64,000 nt of DNA, taken from assembly GCA_020832655.1 (NCBI GenBank), contig JAFIEF010000005.1, positions 42,050-106,049 of the forward strand, written 5' to 3'. Within the stretch, counting starts at the first letter, position 1. Every line of letters begins with the position of its first letter. Below the pieces are notes generated by a model, which saw nothing but the letters and a program-made list of their open reading frames with translations, searched no databases and had not been told where the DNA came from. The position numbers and the translations under genes were made by a program. Source of the stretch: Paracoccaceae bacterium (GTDB lineage Bacteria; Pseudomonadota; Alphaproteobacteria; Rhodobacterales; Rhodobacteraceae). Positions 26,003-34,582 of the stretch are shown here, in pieces.

Positions 26003-27334
26003 ATGCTGTATCAGGAAATCATCCGCGCCAAACGCGACGGCCATGCGCTGGACAACGCGCAGATCAGGGCCATTGTCGCGGGCATCACCGATCACAGCCT
26101 GAATGACGCACAGCTTGGGGCATTTGCGATGGCGGTGCTGCTGCGCGGGATGGGATTGCCCGAGCGCGTGGCGTTGAGCGAAGCCATGCGCGATTCAGGC
26201 CGCGTGCTTGGCTGGGATCGCGGCCCGGTTCTGGACAAGCATTCCACCGGCGGGATCGGCGACACGGTGTCGCTGCTTCTGGCACCAATGCTGGCGGCTT
26301 GCGGGGCGCTGGTGCCGATGATTGCCGGGCGCGGCCTGGGCCATACTGGCGGCACGATTGACAAGTTGGAAGCCATTCCGGGCTACCGGACCGCACCTGA
26401 TATCGCGCAGTTCCAGCGCGTGGTGGGCAAGGTGGGCTGCGCGATCATCGGCCAGAGCGCGGATCTGGCCCCGGCGGATCGGCGCTTCTATGGCGTGCGC
26501 GATGTCACCGCGACAGTTGAATCGCGCGATCTGATCACGGCGTCCATCCTGTCCAAGAAGCTGGCGGCAGGGCTGGGGTCGCTGGTGCTGGATGTCAAAT
26601 GCGGCAATGGTGCCTTCATGGCATCGCTGCCTCAGGCGCAGGCGCTGGCGCGCATGCTGGCAGAGGTCGGCACAGCTGCCGGCTGCCCGACTGCGGCGTT
26701 GATCACAGATATGCGCCAGCCCTTGGCAAGCTGCGCGGGCAATGCGCTGGAAACCGCGCTTGCCGTGGCGCTGCTGAGCGGGCGCGGATCAGAGCCGCGC
26801 CTGACCGAGGTCACACTGGCGCTGGGCGCAATGGCACTGGTTCAGGCGGGGCTGGCGGAAAGTGAGGCCGAGGCGCGCGCCAAGCTGCAAACCGCGCTGG
26901 ACAGCGGCGCAGCGGCGGAGCGCTTTGCCGCAATGGTAAGCGCATTGGGCGGTCCGGCTGATCTGCTGGAACGCCCTGCGCATTACCTGCCCGCAGCACC
27001 CGTCATGCGCGCGTTGCCCGCCCCGAAGCGGGGCGTTGTCGCTGGCTATGACACCCGCGCCATCGGCCTGACCGTGATCGGGCTTGGCGGCGGGCGGGCA
27101 AGTCTGGGTGATGCGATTGACCCGCGCGTCGGGCTGACGGGGCTGCTGGCGATCGGCACGGAGCTTGAGGCAGGAACCCCGCTGGCCATCATCCATGCCG
27201 CAACCGACAGCGCCGCCGATCAGGCCGAGGCCGCGCTGCGCGCGGTGATCCAGTTGCAAGACGCACCCTGCGCAACGCCCCCGCTGGTTCTGGACCGCAT
27301 CACCCCGCCTGAAATTGCAGCACGCGACGCCTAG
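26003..27334 (+). CDS. deoA: Thymidine phosphorylase
   Basis: Converts thymidine and phosphate to thymine and 2-deoxyribose 1-phosphate in nucleoside salvage. The 443-residue protein contains the family signature around DKHSTGGIGDTVSLLLAP, then GRGLGHTGGTIDKLEAIPG, and the C-terminal alpha/beta domain from about residue 340. The start at 26003 (MLYQEIIRAKRDG) has AAGGGGAC just upstream; a frame open from 25910 would add unrelated residues. No other deo gene is nearby. Confidence 0.95.
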   Translation: MLYQEIIRAKRDGHALDNAQIRAIVAGITDHSLNDAQLGAFAMAVLLRGMGLPERVALSEAMRDSGRVLGWDRGPVLDKHSTGGIGDTVSLLLAPMLAACGALVPMIAGRGLGHTGGTIDKLEAIPGYRTAPDIAQFQRVVGKVGCAIIGQSADLAPADRRFYGVRDVTATVESRDLITASILSKKLAAGLGSLVLDVKCGNGAFMASLPQAQALARMLAEVGTAAGCPTAALITDMRQPLASCAGNALETALAVALLSGRGSEPRLTEVTLALGAMALVQAGLAESEAEARAKLQTALDSGAAAERFAAMVSALGGPADLLERPAHYLPAAPVMRALPAPKRGVVAGYDTRAIGLTVIGLGGGRASLGDAIDPRVGLTGLLAIGTELEAGTPLAIIHAATDSAADQAEAALRAVIQLQDAPCATPPLVLDRITPPEIAARDA

Positions 27335-27345
27335 GGCTTGGGCAG

Positions 27346-27363
27346 AGGGGTCGCAGCCCCTTT
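27346..27363 (+). terminator. Weak terminator-like hairpin after deoA
   Basis: AGGGG, loop, CCCCT followed by TT at 27346-27363, about a dozen bases past the deoA stop. The stem is short and the T run weak, so this may be only partial termination before the Anbu operon. Confidence 0.35.
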
Positions 27364-27419
27364 ACATGGCCTGCGCTTTGCGTGTCATATGAGGAAAAGA
27401 CAAAGGGGCCGGAACGCGC

Positions 27420-28838
27420 ATGACAGACGCATACTTCAACGAGATGTATGACAATGGCAATTTGCGCACACCCTACAGGATGCTGGAAAGCTGGTATCAG
27501 AACATGCCCGCCGAGTTCCGCGCCGGAAAACAGGCCGAGGCCGAAGATCTGTTCCGTCGCTATGGCATTACCTTCGCGGTCTATGGCGAGGGGGGCGATC
27601 CGGACCGGCTGATCCCCTTCGACATGTTCCCGCGCGTCTTCACCGCCGCCGAATGGCGCAGGCTGGAACGCGGCATCAAGCAGCGCGCGCGCGCGCTGAA
27701 TGCATTCCTGTCGGATGTCTATGAACGGGGCGAGATCATCCGCGCGGGCCGCATCCCGGCCGATCTGGTCTATCGCAACGATGCCTATGAAATCGCCGTG
27801 GCGGGGTTTCGCCCGCCTTTGGGCGTGTTCAGCCATATTGTGGGGATCGATCTGGTGCGCACCGGGGCCGATCAGTTCTATGTGCTGGAAGATAATTGCC
27901 GCACGCCTTCGGGTGTTTCCTATATGCTGGAAAACCGCGAAGTGATGATGCGGATGTTCCCGCATCTGTTTCAGGAAAACCGTGTCGCCCCGGTCGATGG
28001 CTATGCGCGACTCTTGAAACGCACGCTGGCCTCGGTCGCGCCGGAAAAATGCGACCGCGCGCCCAATGTGGTTCTGCTGACACCGGGGCATTTCAATTCA
28101 GCCTATTACGAACACAGCTTTCTGGCCGATCTTATGGGGATCGAACTGGTCGAGGGGCAGGATCTGTTTGTCGAAGGCGATTTCTGCTGGATGCGCACCA
28201 CCGAAGGGCCGAAAAAGGTTGATGTCATCTATCGGCGCATCGATGACGCCTTTCTGGACCCGCTGTGCTTCCGCCCCGATTCGGCGCTGGGCGTGCCGGG
28301 GCTGATGAATGTCTACCGCTCTGGCGGGGTGACGATCTGTTCCGCGCCCGGCGCGGGCGTCGCCGATGACAAGGCAATTTATACCTATGTGCCTGAAATG
28401 GTGCGCTTCTACCTGGGCGAAGAGCCGCTTTTGCAAAATGTGCCGACATGGCAATGTGCCAGATCGGACGATCTGAAATATGTGCAGGAACATCTGTCCG
28501 AACTGGTGGTCAAGGAAGTGCATGGTTCTGGCGGCTATGGCATGCTTGTCGGCCCCAAATCCGACCGCGCCACGATAGAGGCGTTTTCCGCCAGACTGGC
28601 CGAGAACCCGTCAAACTACATCGCCCAGCCCACGCTGGCTCTGTCCACCTGCCCGACCTTTGTCGAAGCCGGCATTGCGCCGCGCCATGTCGATCTGCGC
28701 CCCTATTGTCTGGTCGGGCGCGATGTCGATCTGGTGCCGGGCGCGCTGACACGGGTGGCGCTGACAGAAGGCTCGCTGGTGGTCAATTCCAGCCAGGGTG
28801 GGGGGGTCAAGGATACATGGGTGATCGCAGAGGAATGA
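27420..28838 (+). CDS. Circularly permuted ATP-grasp protein (Anbu operon)
   Basis: A 472-residue protein of the circularly permuted ATP-grasp type 2 family (older names DUF404/DUF407). Seen: NAFLSDVYERGEIIRAGRIP, EDNCRTPSGVSYMLENR, and KEVHGSGGYGML, the glycine-rich ATP-binding loop. Comparative genomics by others proposes that these enzymes form amide bonds on small peptides or proteins in a system with alpha-E, transglutaminase and Anbu proteins. It is the first gene of that four-gene set, with the next start 1 base after its stop. The substrate is unknown. Confidence 0.93.
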   Translation: MTDAYFNEMYDNGNLRTPYRMLESWYQNMPAEFRAGKQAEAEDLFRRYGITFAVYGEGGDPDRLIPFDMFPRVFTAAEWRRLERGIKQRARALNAFLSDVYERGEIIRAGRIPADLVYRNDAYEIAVAGFRPPLGVFSHIVGIDLVRTGADQFYVLEDNCRTPSGVSYMLENREVMMRMFPHLFQENRVAPVDGYARLLKRTLASVAPEKCDRAPNVVLLTPGHFNSAYYEHSFLADLMGIELVEGQDLFVEGDFCWMRTTEGPKKVDVIYRRIDDAFLDPLCFRPDSALGVPGLMNVYRSGGVTICSAPGAGVADDKAIYTYVPEMVRFYLGEEPLLQNVPTWQCARSDDLKYVQEHLSELVVKEVHGSGGYGMLVGPKSDRATIEAFSARLAENPSNYIAQPTLALSTCPTFVEAGIAPRHVDLRPYCLVGRDVDLVPGALTRVALTEGSLVVNSSQGGGVKDTWVIAEE

Positions 28839-28839
28839 C

Positions 28840-29793
28840 ATGCTAAGCCGCACCGCTGCAAATCTGTTCTGGATGACCCGCTACCTGGAGCGCTCGGAAA
28901 CCACGGCGCGGCTGCTGGATATGGGCTTTCGCAATGCGCTGCTGCCCGACACCGGCGGCGGCTTTCGCAATGAATGGAGCGCGGTTCTGCAAAGCAAGGG
29001 CGCGCTTCAAGGCTTCAATGACAAATATGGCGATCTGGTGCAGCGCAATGTCGAAAGCTTCCTGTTCTTCGATCTGGAAAACCCGTCCTCGGTGGCAAGC
29101 TGCGTCCGTGCCGCGCGCGAAAATGCGCGCATCGTGCGCACCGCGCTGACCAGCCAGGTCTGGGATGCGATCAATCTGAGCTATCAGGAACTCAAGGCGA
29201 TCCAGCGCAAGGAACGCTCGCAGGTCTCGATCCCTGATCTGACCGACTGGACCTTGCGCACCACTGCGCTGATCCGCGGCGCGATAGAGATGACGCAACT
29301 GCGCATCGACGGCTACAGCTTCATGCATCTGGGCTATGCCGTGGAACGCGCCGACAACACCGCGCGGCTGCTGGATGTGAAATATTACGTGCTGCTGCCC
29401 TCGGTCGCCTATATCGGGTCAGGGCTGGACAGCTATCAATGGACCACGCTGTTGCGGGCACTGTCGGCGCATCGCGCCTATGGCTGGGCCTATGGCGGGG
29501 AACTCAGCGCCAATCGCATCGCCCATTTCCTGATCCTGAACCCGAAATTTCCGCGCGCGCTGCTGTCATGCTATATCGACGCGAACACGCATCTGGACCA
29601 GCTTGCGCGCTTTTATGGCCGCTCGACCCCTGCGCAGGAAGAAGCCCGCACGCTGCTGGCCGAACTGGCCGAGGCACGCATCGAGGATGTGTTCGATGAA
29701 GGGCTGCATGAATTTCTGACGCGCATGATCAACCGCAATGCCGGGCTGGCGCAGTCGATCCATGACCAGTATCTGACCGGAGAGGCGCGATGA
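28840..29793 (+). CDS. Alpha-E domain protein (Anbu operon)
   Basis: A 317-residue all-helical protein of the alpha-E family (DUF403), starting MLSRTAANLFWMTRYLERSE, the conserved opening. The repeated R/E-rich helices (LERSETTARLLD, and later YAVERADNTARLLDVKYYVLL) are characteristic. No enzyme activity is established for the family; it is almost always encoded beside a circularly permuted ATP-grasp protein and is thought to be its partner. It overlaps the transglutaminase gene by 4 bases. Confidence 0.93.
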   Translation: MLSRTAANLFWMTRYLERSETTARLLDMGFRNALLPDTGGGFRNEWSAVLQSKGALQGFNDKYGDLVQRNVESFLFFDLENPSSVASCVRAARENARIVRTALTSQVWDAINLSYQELKAIQRKERSQVSIPDLTDWTLRTTALIRGAIEMTQLRIDGYSFMHLGYAVERADNTARLLDVKYYVLLPSVAYIGSGLDSYQWTTLLRALSAHRAYGWAYGGELSANRIAHFLILNPKFPRALLSCYIDANTHLDQLARFYGRSTPAQEEARTLLAELAEARIEDVFDEGLHEFLTRMINRNAGLAQSIHDQYLTGEAR

Positions 29794-30608
29794 TCCTGAC
29801 CGTGCTGCACAAGACGCGCTATGATTTCGAAACCCCGGTGGCCGGCATTATCCAGAGTCAGCGCCTGACCCCGGCCCGGTGCGATGGCCAGCGCGTGATC
29901 GACTGGCAGGTCGAGGTGCCCGGTGCGGTGATGGGGCAGGTGTTCCGCGATGGGGCGGGCGACTATATCCAGACCGTGTCCTTGCGCAAACCCGCCACGC
30001 ATATAGAGGTGACGGTAAGCGGCACAGTCGAAACCACCGATACATCGGGCGTGCTGCGCGGTCATCGCGAACGCGTGCCGCCGCGCGCCTATATGCGCGC
30101 GACGCCCCGCACCAAGCCCAACCGCGCCATTGCCGAACTGGTCGCCGAAGCGCTTGATGCCCATGCCGCTGCCCCCGCGCTGGAGCGCGCGCATATGCTG
30201 GCCGCCGCCGTGGCACAGGCGCTGCCCTATCGCCCCGGCGCCACCCATGCCCATACCACCGCGGCCGAGGCCATGAATGAAGGCGCGGGCGTGTGTCAGG
30301 ACCATACACATGTCCTGATCGCCTGCGCGCATCTGGCCGATCTGCCCGCGCGCTATGTCGCGGGCTATCTGAACGCCACCGACGATGGCAGCCCGCATGA
30401 GGCCAGCCATGCCTGGGCCGAGCTGTTCATCGACGGGCTGGGCTGGGTCGGCTTTGACGCCTCGAACAAATGCTGCCCGAACGAGCATTACATTCGCCTC
30501 GGCTCGGGGCTGGACGCGCAGGATGCCGCCCCCATTCGCGGGCTGGTGCTGGGCGGCGCGACCGAAGCGCTGGATGTCACCGTGGTGATCGAGGCGCAGC
30601 AGCAATGA
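29790..30608 (+). CDS. Transglutaminase-like cysteine protease (Anbu operon)
   Basis: A 272-residue protein with an N-terminal beta domain (about 1-90) and a transglutaminase-fold core. The catalytic triad is visible as Cys169 in GAGVCQDHTH, His207 in EASHAWAELF and Asp223 in VGFDASN. Bacterial members of this type usually act as peptidases or amidases. It is co-translated with the alpha-E gene and precedes the Anbu peptidase, so it probably acts on the same modified peptide or protein product. Confidence 0.93.
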   Translation: MILTVLHKTRYDFETPVAGIIQSQRLTPARCDGQRVIDWQVEVPGAVMGQVFRDGAGDYIQTVSLRKPATHIEVTVSGTVETTDTSGVLRGHRERVPPRAYMRATPRTKPNRAIAELVAEALDAHAAAPALERAHMLAAAVAQALPYRPGATHAHTTAAEAMNEGAGVCQDHTHVLIACAHLADLPARYVAGYLNATDDGSPHEASHAWAELFIDGLGWVGFDASNKCCPNEHYIRLGSGLDAQDAAPIRGLVLGGATEALDVTVVIEAQQQ

Positions 30609-30673
30609 GCCGGTTGCGCGTGGCCTGGCACAGCGCTAAACGCAGCCCTTCGGGTCGGTAGGGGATCGCGGAT

Positions 30674-31399
30674 ATGACCTATTGTGTAGGGTTGCTGCTG
30701 AAGGCGGGGCTTGTGCTGCTGTCGGATACGCGCACCAATGCCGGTGTTGACAACATTTCGACCTATCGCAAGCTTTTCACCTTCGAAAACCCCGGCGAAC
30801 GGGTGATCGTGATCATGACCGCAGGCAGCCTGTCGGTCACCCAGACGACCATCGCACGGCTGACAGAGGCAATTGACGACCCGGAAGCCAGCCCCGGCGG
30901 CTCTATCATGCAGGCAGACAGCATGCTGGATGTGGCCAGCATCATCGGGGACATGCTGTCGCATGTCACTGCGGAAACCAAGGCGCGGATGGACCGCAGC
31001 ATGACCCAGAGCGCCAGCGCCTCGATGCTGGTGGCCGGGCAGCGTGCAGGCGGGCAGATGCGGTTGTTCCTGATCTATCCAGAGGGCAATTTCATCGAAG
31101 CGACCGAGGACACCCCCTATCTTCAGATCGGCGAACACAAATACGGCAAGCCGATCCTTGACCGGGTGATCAGCGTGGACACACCCCTGGACGACGCCAG
31201 GAAGGCCGCGCTGCTGTCGATGGATTCCACGCTGAGGTCGAATCTCAGCGTGGGAATGCCGCTGGATATGGTGGTGATCCACACCGATAGTTGTCGCATA
31301 GACGAACAGCGCCGGATCGAGGCCAATGACGAAGATTTCGCAGCACTTTCGGCGGCCTGGAGTCAGGCATTACGCGATGCATTTTCGCGGATTTCGTGA
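30674..31399 (+). CDS. Anbu proteasome-like peptidase
   Basis: A 241-residue member of the Anbu (ancestral beta subunit) branch of self-compartmentalising Ntn hydrolases, related to HslV and proteasome beta subunits. The N-terminus MTYCVGLLLKAGLVLLSDTRTN places Thr2 as the likely catalytic nucleophile after Met removal, with an Asp at the expected distance (Asp18) and TAGSLSVTQ in the position of the Lys33 region, although the Lys is found a little earlier at YRKLF. AGGGGAT precedes the start. It is the last gene of the ATP-grasp/alpha-E/transglutaminase set. It has no dedicated ATPase partner here. Its 3' end overlaps the opposing ArsR gene by 37 bases. Confidence 0.92.
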   Translation: MTYCVGLLLKAGLVLLSDTRTNAGVDNISTYRKLFTFENPGERVIVIMTAGSLSVTQTTIARLTEAIDDPEASPGGSIMQADSMLDVASIIGDMLSHVTAETKARMDRSMTQSASASMLVAGQRAGGQMRLFLIYPEGNFIEATEDTPYLQIGEHKYGKPILDRVISVDTPLDDARKAALLSMDSTLRSNLSVGMPLDMVVIHTDSCRIDEQRRIEANDEDFAALSAAWSQALRDAFSRIS

Positions 31400-31770
31400 T
31401 CGGCGTCATCTGTCGCGGCGAGTTCCTGTTCCAGAAAGCGTTCGAACGCATCCAGATTGACCGCCTCGAACTGGCCGAAAGCCTGCATCCAGATGCTGGC
31501 CTCGCGCAGGCTGTCGGGTTCCAGCTTGCACCATTTCACCCGGCCGCGCTTTTCCTGACTGATCAGCCCTGCCGCCGCAAGTATACCCAGATGTTTTGAT
31601 ATCGCCGCCAGCGACATCGCGAAAGGCTCGGCAACATCGGTCACGGCCATGTCATCTTCCAAGAGCATGGTCAGGATCTGCCGCCTTGTGGGGTCGGCCA
31701 GGGCCATGAAGACCTGATCAAGCGAAGGATGGGGTGCGCCATGCATGGGACAGACTGTTACGCGCGACAT
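31363..31770 (-). CDS. ArsR-family winged-helix regulator
   Basis: A 135-residue regulator of the ArsR superfamily, with the DNA-binding segment DQVFMALADPTRRQILTMLLEDDMAVTDVAEPFAMSLAAISKHLGIL. The metal-binding CxC motif of the arsenic/cadmium sensors is not present, so it more likely belongs to the group that controls neighbouring enzymes or SRPBCC-type genes. The start is uncertain: ATG at 31770 (taken), ATG at 31746 or TTG at 31782 are possible and none has a strong ribosome binding site. It ends inside the 3' end of the Anbu gene on the other strand. Confidence 0.85.
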   Translation of the reverse strand: MSRVTVCPMHGAPHPSLDQVFMALADPTRRQILTMLLEDDMAVTDVAEPFAMSLAAISKHLGILAAAGLISQEKRGRVKWCKLEPDSLREASIWMQAFGQFEAVNLDAFERFLEQELAATDDADHEIRENASRNA

Positions 31771-31906
31771 GCCAAAGGTCAACTCTTCGGTTGAATATGC
31801 GCGGACAGCCGCGCGAGGCGGGGAGGGCGCGAACGCGCGCGGATGCCGTAAAATAAGTTACTATAAATCAGATGGTTAAGCGCCATCTCTGCGGCCTTTT
31901 AAGCGC

Positions 31907-31936
31907 TTGACTCTGTTCACGGCTTCGACATAAGTT
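31907..31936 (+). promoter_or_regulatory. Probable promoter of the ATP synthase F0 operon
   Basis: TTGACT (31907-31912) and TAAGTT (31931-31936) with an 18-base spacer lie 30 bases upstream of the atpI start. The -35 box is close to consensus and the -10 box is weak. Confidence 0.45.
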
Positions 31937-31965
31937 CGCGCCAACTTGCAGCCGGGGTGGCAGCC

Positions 31966-32316
31966 ATGTCCAGCAGCGATAAAGAGCGCATCAAGGCGCT
32001 TGACGACAAGATCGCGCGGGCCAGACAGGCGCTGGAACCACCCAAGGTAGCGCAGGATCATCATTCGATGGCCCAGACGGGTTGGCGCATGGTGATCGAA
32101 CTGGTGACCGGGTTGGGCATCGGTGCGGGCATGGGCTATGGGCTTGATGTGCTGATGGGCACCCAACCCCTGATGCTGGTGCTGTTGACATTGCTGGGTT
32201 TCGCGGCCGGGGTGCGGGTGATGATGCGCACTGCCAAGGAGCTGGAGGCCCAAACAGGTGAAGCTGCCTCGCAAGATGCGGGTGCGGAAAAAGGGGACAA
32301 GACCAGTGGCGGATGA
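31966..32316 (+). CDS. atpI: ATP synthase subunit I (AtpI)
   Basis: A 116-residue protein with two membrane helices ([27 protein letters not shown] and [19 protein letters not shown]) and a charged N-terminus. AtpI helps assemble the c-ring and is the usual first gene of F0 operons in alphaproteobacteria. The ATG at 31966 has GGGGTGG upstream; a GTG three codons earlier is possible. The stop falls within the first codons of atpB. Confidence 0.93.
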   Translation: MSSSDKERIKALDDKIARARQALEPPKVAQDHHSMAQTGWRMVIELVTGLGIGAGMGYGLDVLMGTQPLMLVLLTLLGFAAGVRVMMRTAKELEAQTGEAASQDAGAEKGDKTSGG

Positions 32317-33049
32317 AAACGGTGGCCTCGTAATCAAGCCGATGGACCAGTTTGAGGTCAAGGCGCTCTTTGGTGGGGATGTCAGCTGGTATACGCCCAC
32401 CAATGTCACGCTGTGGATGGCGCTGACCGTGCTGGCAGCAACCGCGCTGATGGTTATCGGCGCGCGCAAGCGCGCGGTGGTGCCCTCGCGCGGGCAGTCG
32501 ATGGCCGAGATGACCTACAGCTTCATCTACAAGATGGTCGAGGATGTCGCTGGCCATGATGCGGTGCGCTTCTTCCCGCATATCTTCACACTGTTCATGT
32601 TCGTGCTGTTTGCAAACCTTCTGGGGCTGATCCCGTTTGCGTTCACCACCACCTCGCATATCGCGGTGACGGCGGTGCTGGCGCTGACCGTGTTCTTTAC
32701 CGTCACGGCGCTGGGCTTCATCCTGCATGGCACCAAATTCCTGAAGCTGTTCTGGGTGGACAGCGCGCCGCTGGCCCTGCGCCCCGTGCTGGCGCTGATC
32801 GAGATGATTTCCTACTTCGTGCGCCCGGTCAGCCATTCCATCCGTCTTGCTGGCGCGATGATGGCCGGTCACGCCGTGGCCAAGGTGTTCGCAGGCTTCG
32901 CCGCCGCGCTGGGCGCGGCCTTCTTCCTGCCGATTTTGGCGGTGACCGCGCTATACGCGCTGGAACTGCTGGTGGCCGTCATTCAGGCCTATGTCTTCAC
33001 CATTCTGACCTGCGTCTATCTGAAAGACGCGCTGCATCCTTCCCACTAA
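32306..33049 (+). CDS. atpB: ATP synthase F0 subunit a
   Basis: The proton-channel stator subunit, 247 residues, five to six membrane helices. The essential Arg is in the helix [13 protein letters not shown], and the last helices ([27 protein letters not shown]) are typical. The start is taken as GTG at 32306, giving [19 protein letters not shown], with AAGGGGAC upstream; a longer in-frame start at 32258 would lie deep inside atpI. It overlaps atpI by 11 bases. Confidence 0.95.
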   Translation: MADENGGLVIKPMDQFEVKALFGGDVSWYTPTNVTLWMALTVLAATALMVIGARKRAVVPSRGQSMAEMTYSFIYKMVEDVAGHDAVRFFPHIFTLFMFVLFANLLGLIPFAFTTTSHIAVTAVLALTVFFTVTALGFILHGTKFLKLFWVDSAPLALRPVLALIEMISYFVRPVSHSIRLAGAMMAGHAVAKVFAGFAAALGAAFFLPILAVTALYALELLVAVIQAYVFTILTCVYLKDALHPSH

Positions 33050-33108
33050 GGGCGCGGCATCGGGTCGGGTCTAACTTCAAGCCAATTCCAACGTAAGGAG
33101 AAACGAAA

Positions 33109-33345
33109 ATGGAAGGCGATCTCGTACAAATGGGTGCTTACATCGGCGCTGGCCTGGCCTGTATCGGCATGGGCGGGGCTGGTATCGGTGTGGGCCATGT
33201 GGCCGGCAACTACCTGTCGGGCGCATTGCGCAACCCCTCTGCGGCTGCTGGCCAGACCGCATTCCTGTTCATCGGTATCGCATTCGCAGAAGCGCTGGGC
33301 ATCTTCTCGTTCCTGGTTGCGCTTCTGCTGATGTTCGCTGTCTGA
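33109..33345 (+). CDS. atpE: ATP synthase F0 subunit c
   Basis: The proteolipid that forms the rotor ring, 78 residues, two membrane helices joined by the polar loop ALRNPS. The proton-carrying carboxylate is Glu61 in FAEALGIF. The ribosome binding site AAGGAGAAACG is the strongest in this operon, in keeping with the high copy number of this subunit. Confidence 0.97.
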   Translation: MEGDLVQMGAYIGAGLACIGMGGAGIGVGHVAGNYLSGALRNPSAAAGQTAFLFIGIAFAEALGIFSFLVALLLMFAV

Positions 33346-33370
33346 TAGCTTCCCGACAGTATCCTTACGC

Positions 33371-33397
33371 CCGAGGGGGCCACACTGGCCCCTTCGG
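33371..33397 (+). other. Intercistronic stem-loop between atpE and atpX
   Basis: CCGAGGGGGCC (33371-33381) and GGCCCCTTCGG (33387-33397) form an 11-bp stem with one G-U pair and a 5-base loop, with no T run. Placed just after the c-subunit gene, it fits an mRNA-stabilising or processing element that favours atpE over downstream genes. This is inferred from structure and position. Confidence 0.6.
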
Positions 33398-33422
33398 TGA
33401 AATCAGGGCTTAGGGGGACGAC

Positions 33423-33941
33423 ATGGCAGAGACTGCCGCATCGGGGCCAGGTATGCCCCAACTGGATATCACCACCTTCCCCAACCAGATTTTCTGGCTG
33501 GTTGTGACGATGGTGGTTCTGTATTTCATCATGTCGCGCGTGGCCCTGCCGCGCATTGCTGCTGTCATAGCCGACCGGCGCAGCACCATCACAAGCGACA
33601 TTGCTGCCGCCGAGGAATTCAAGCTCAAGGCGCAAGAGGCCGAGGATACCTATAACCAGGCGCTGGCCGATGCCCGTGCCGAGGCACATCGCATCATCGA
33701 AGCCGCCAAGGCCGATATGCAGGCAGAGATTGACGTGCAGATAGCAAAGGCCGATGCCGAGATTGCCGCCCAGACCGCCGAATCCGAACGCCGCATCCGC
33801 GAAATTCGCGACAATGCGATGTCGATGGTCAGCGAAGTGTCCAATGACGTGACCAAGGACATTCTGGCAGCCTTTGACATGAAGGCCGATGGGCGCAGTG
33901 TCACCGCTGCTGTATCGGCCCGCCTGAAAGGGGGTGCATGA
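33423..33941 (+). CDS. atpX: ATP synthase F0 subunit b' (AtpX)
   Basis: One of the two different b-type stator subunits used in photosynthetic-lineage alphaproteobacteria. It has 172 residues, a membrane helix at about 23-42 (IFWLVVTMVVLYFIMSRVAL), then a long charged coiled coil. AGGGGGACG precedes the start. It overlaps atpF by 4 bases. Confidence 0.94.
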   Translation: MAETAASGPGMPQLDITTFPNQIFWLVVTMVVLYFIMSRVALPRIAAVIADRRSTITSDIAAAEEFKLKAQEAEDTYNQALADARAEAHRIIEAAKADMQAEIDVQIAKADAEIAAQTAESERRIREIRDNAMSMVSEVSNDVTKDILAAFDMKADGRSVTAAVSARLKGGA

Positions 33942-34498
33942 TGCTGCGCATGAGTGCCATTGCAATGCTGATCGCAAGCCCTGCCCTTGCTGCGGGGGAC
34001 TATCCGTTCTTTTCGCTGCGCAACACCGATATCGTGGTTCTGATCGGTTTCGTGCTGTTCGTGGGCATTCTGGTCTATTTCAAGGTGCCCGGCATGATCA
34101 CCGGCTTCCTTGACAAGCGCGCCGAGACCATCAGCGCCGAGCTGGAAGAAGCCCGCAAGCTGCGCGAAGAAGCGCTGGAACTGCACGCCTCGTTCGAGGC
34201 CAAGCAGGCCAGCGTCAAGGATCAGGCCGCGCGGATGGTCGAAAAGGCACAGGCCGATGCAAAGCTTGTCGCCGAGCAGACTAAGGTCGAGATCGAGGCC
34301 TCGATTGCGCGGCGCCTGAAGGCCGCGCAGGACCAGATCGCCTCGGCAGAGGCAGCGGCGCTGCGCGACGTGCGCGACCGCGCTGTCGAAGTGGCCATTG
34401 CGGCGGCATCGGACGTGATCGCCAAACAGATGGACGCTGCGCGCGGCGATGCATTGGTTCAGGATGCGATTGCAACCGTGAAAGAACGGCTGCACTGA
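33938..34498 (+). CDS. atpF: ATP synthase F0 subunit b
   Basis: The second peripheral-stalk subunit, 186 residues. It has a short N-terminal hydrophobic stretch that may be a cleaved signal (MLRMSAIAMLIASPALAAG), a membrane helix (IVVLIGFVLFVGILVYFKV), and a long amphipathic coiled coil to the C-terminus. Start codons at 33938 and 33941 are adjacent ATGs. It is the last gene of the F0 operon; the F1 genes are not in the window. Confidence 0.94.
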   Translation: MMLRMSAIAMLIASPALAAGDYPFFSLRNTDIVVLIGFVLFVGILVYFKVPGMITGFLDKRAETISAELEEARKLREEALELHASFEAKQASVKDQAARMVEKAQADAKLVAEQTKVEIEASIARRLKAAQDQIASAEAAALRDVRDRAVEVAIAAASDVIAKQMDAARGDALVQDAIATVKERLH

Positions 34499-34534
34499 TA
34501 GCGGGCCGTCCGCACACAGGCTGAAAAACCCAGC

Positions 34535-34567
34535 AAGAACCCGGCCCTGTGGTCGGGTTCTTGTTTT
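34535..34567 (+). terminator. Intrinsic terminator of the F0 operon
   Basis: AAGAACCCGGCC (34535-34546) and GGTCGGGTTCTT (34551-34562) form a 12-bp stem with a 4-base loop, followed by GTTTT. On the opposite strand the hairpin may also help end the GntR gene, although the T run there is more distant. Confidence 0.8.
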
Positions 34568-34582
34568 GGACTGATGGCACGT

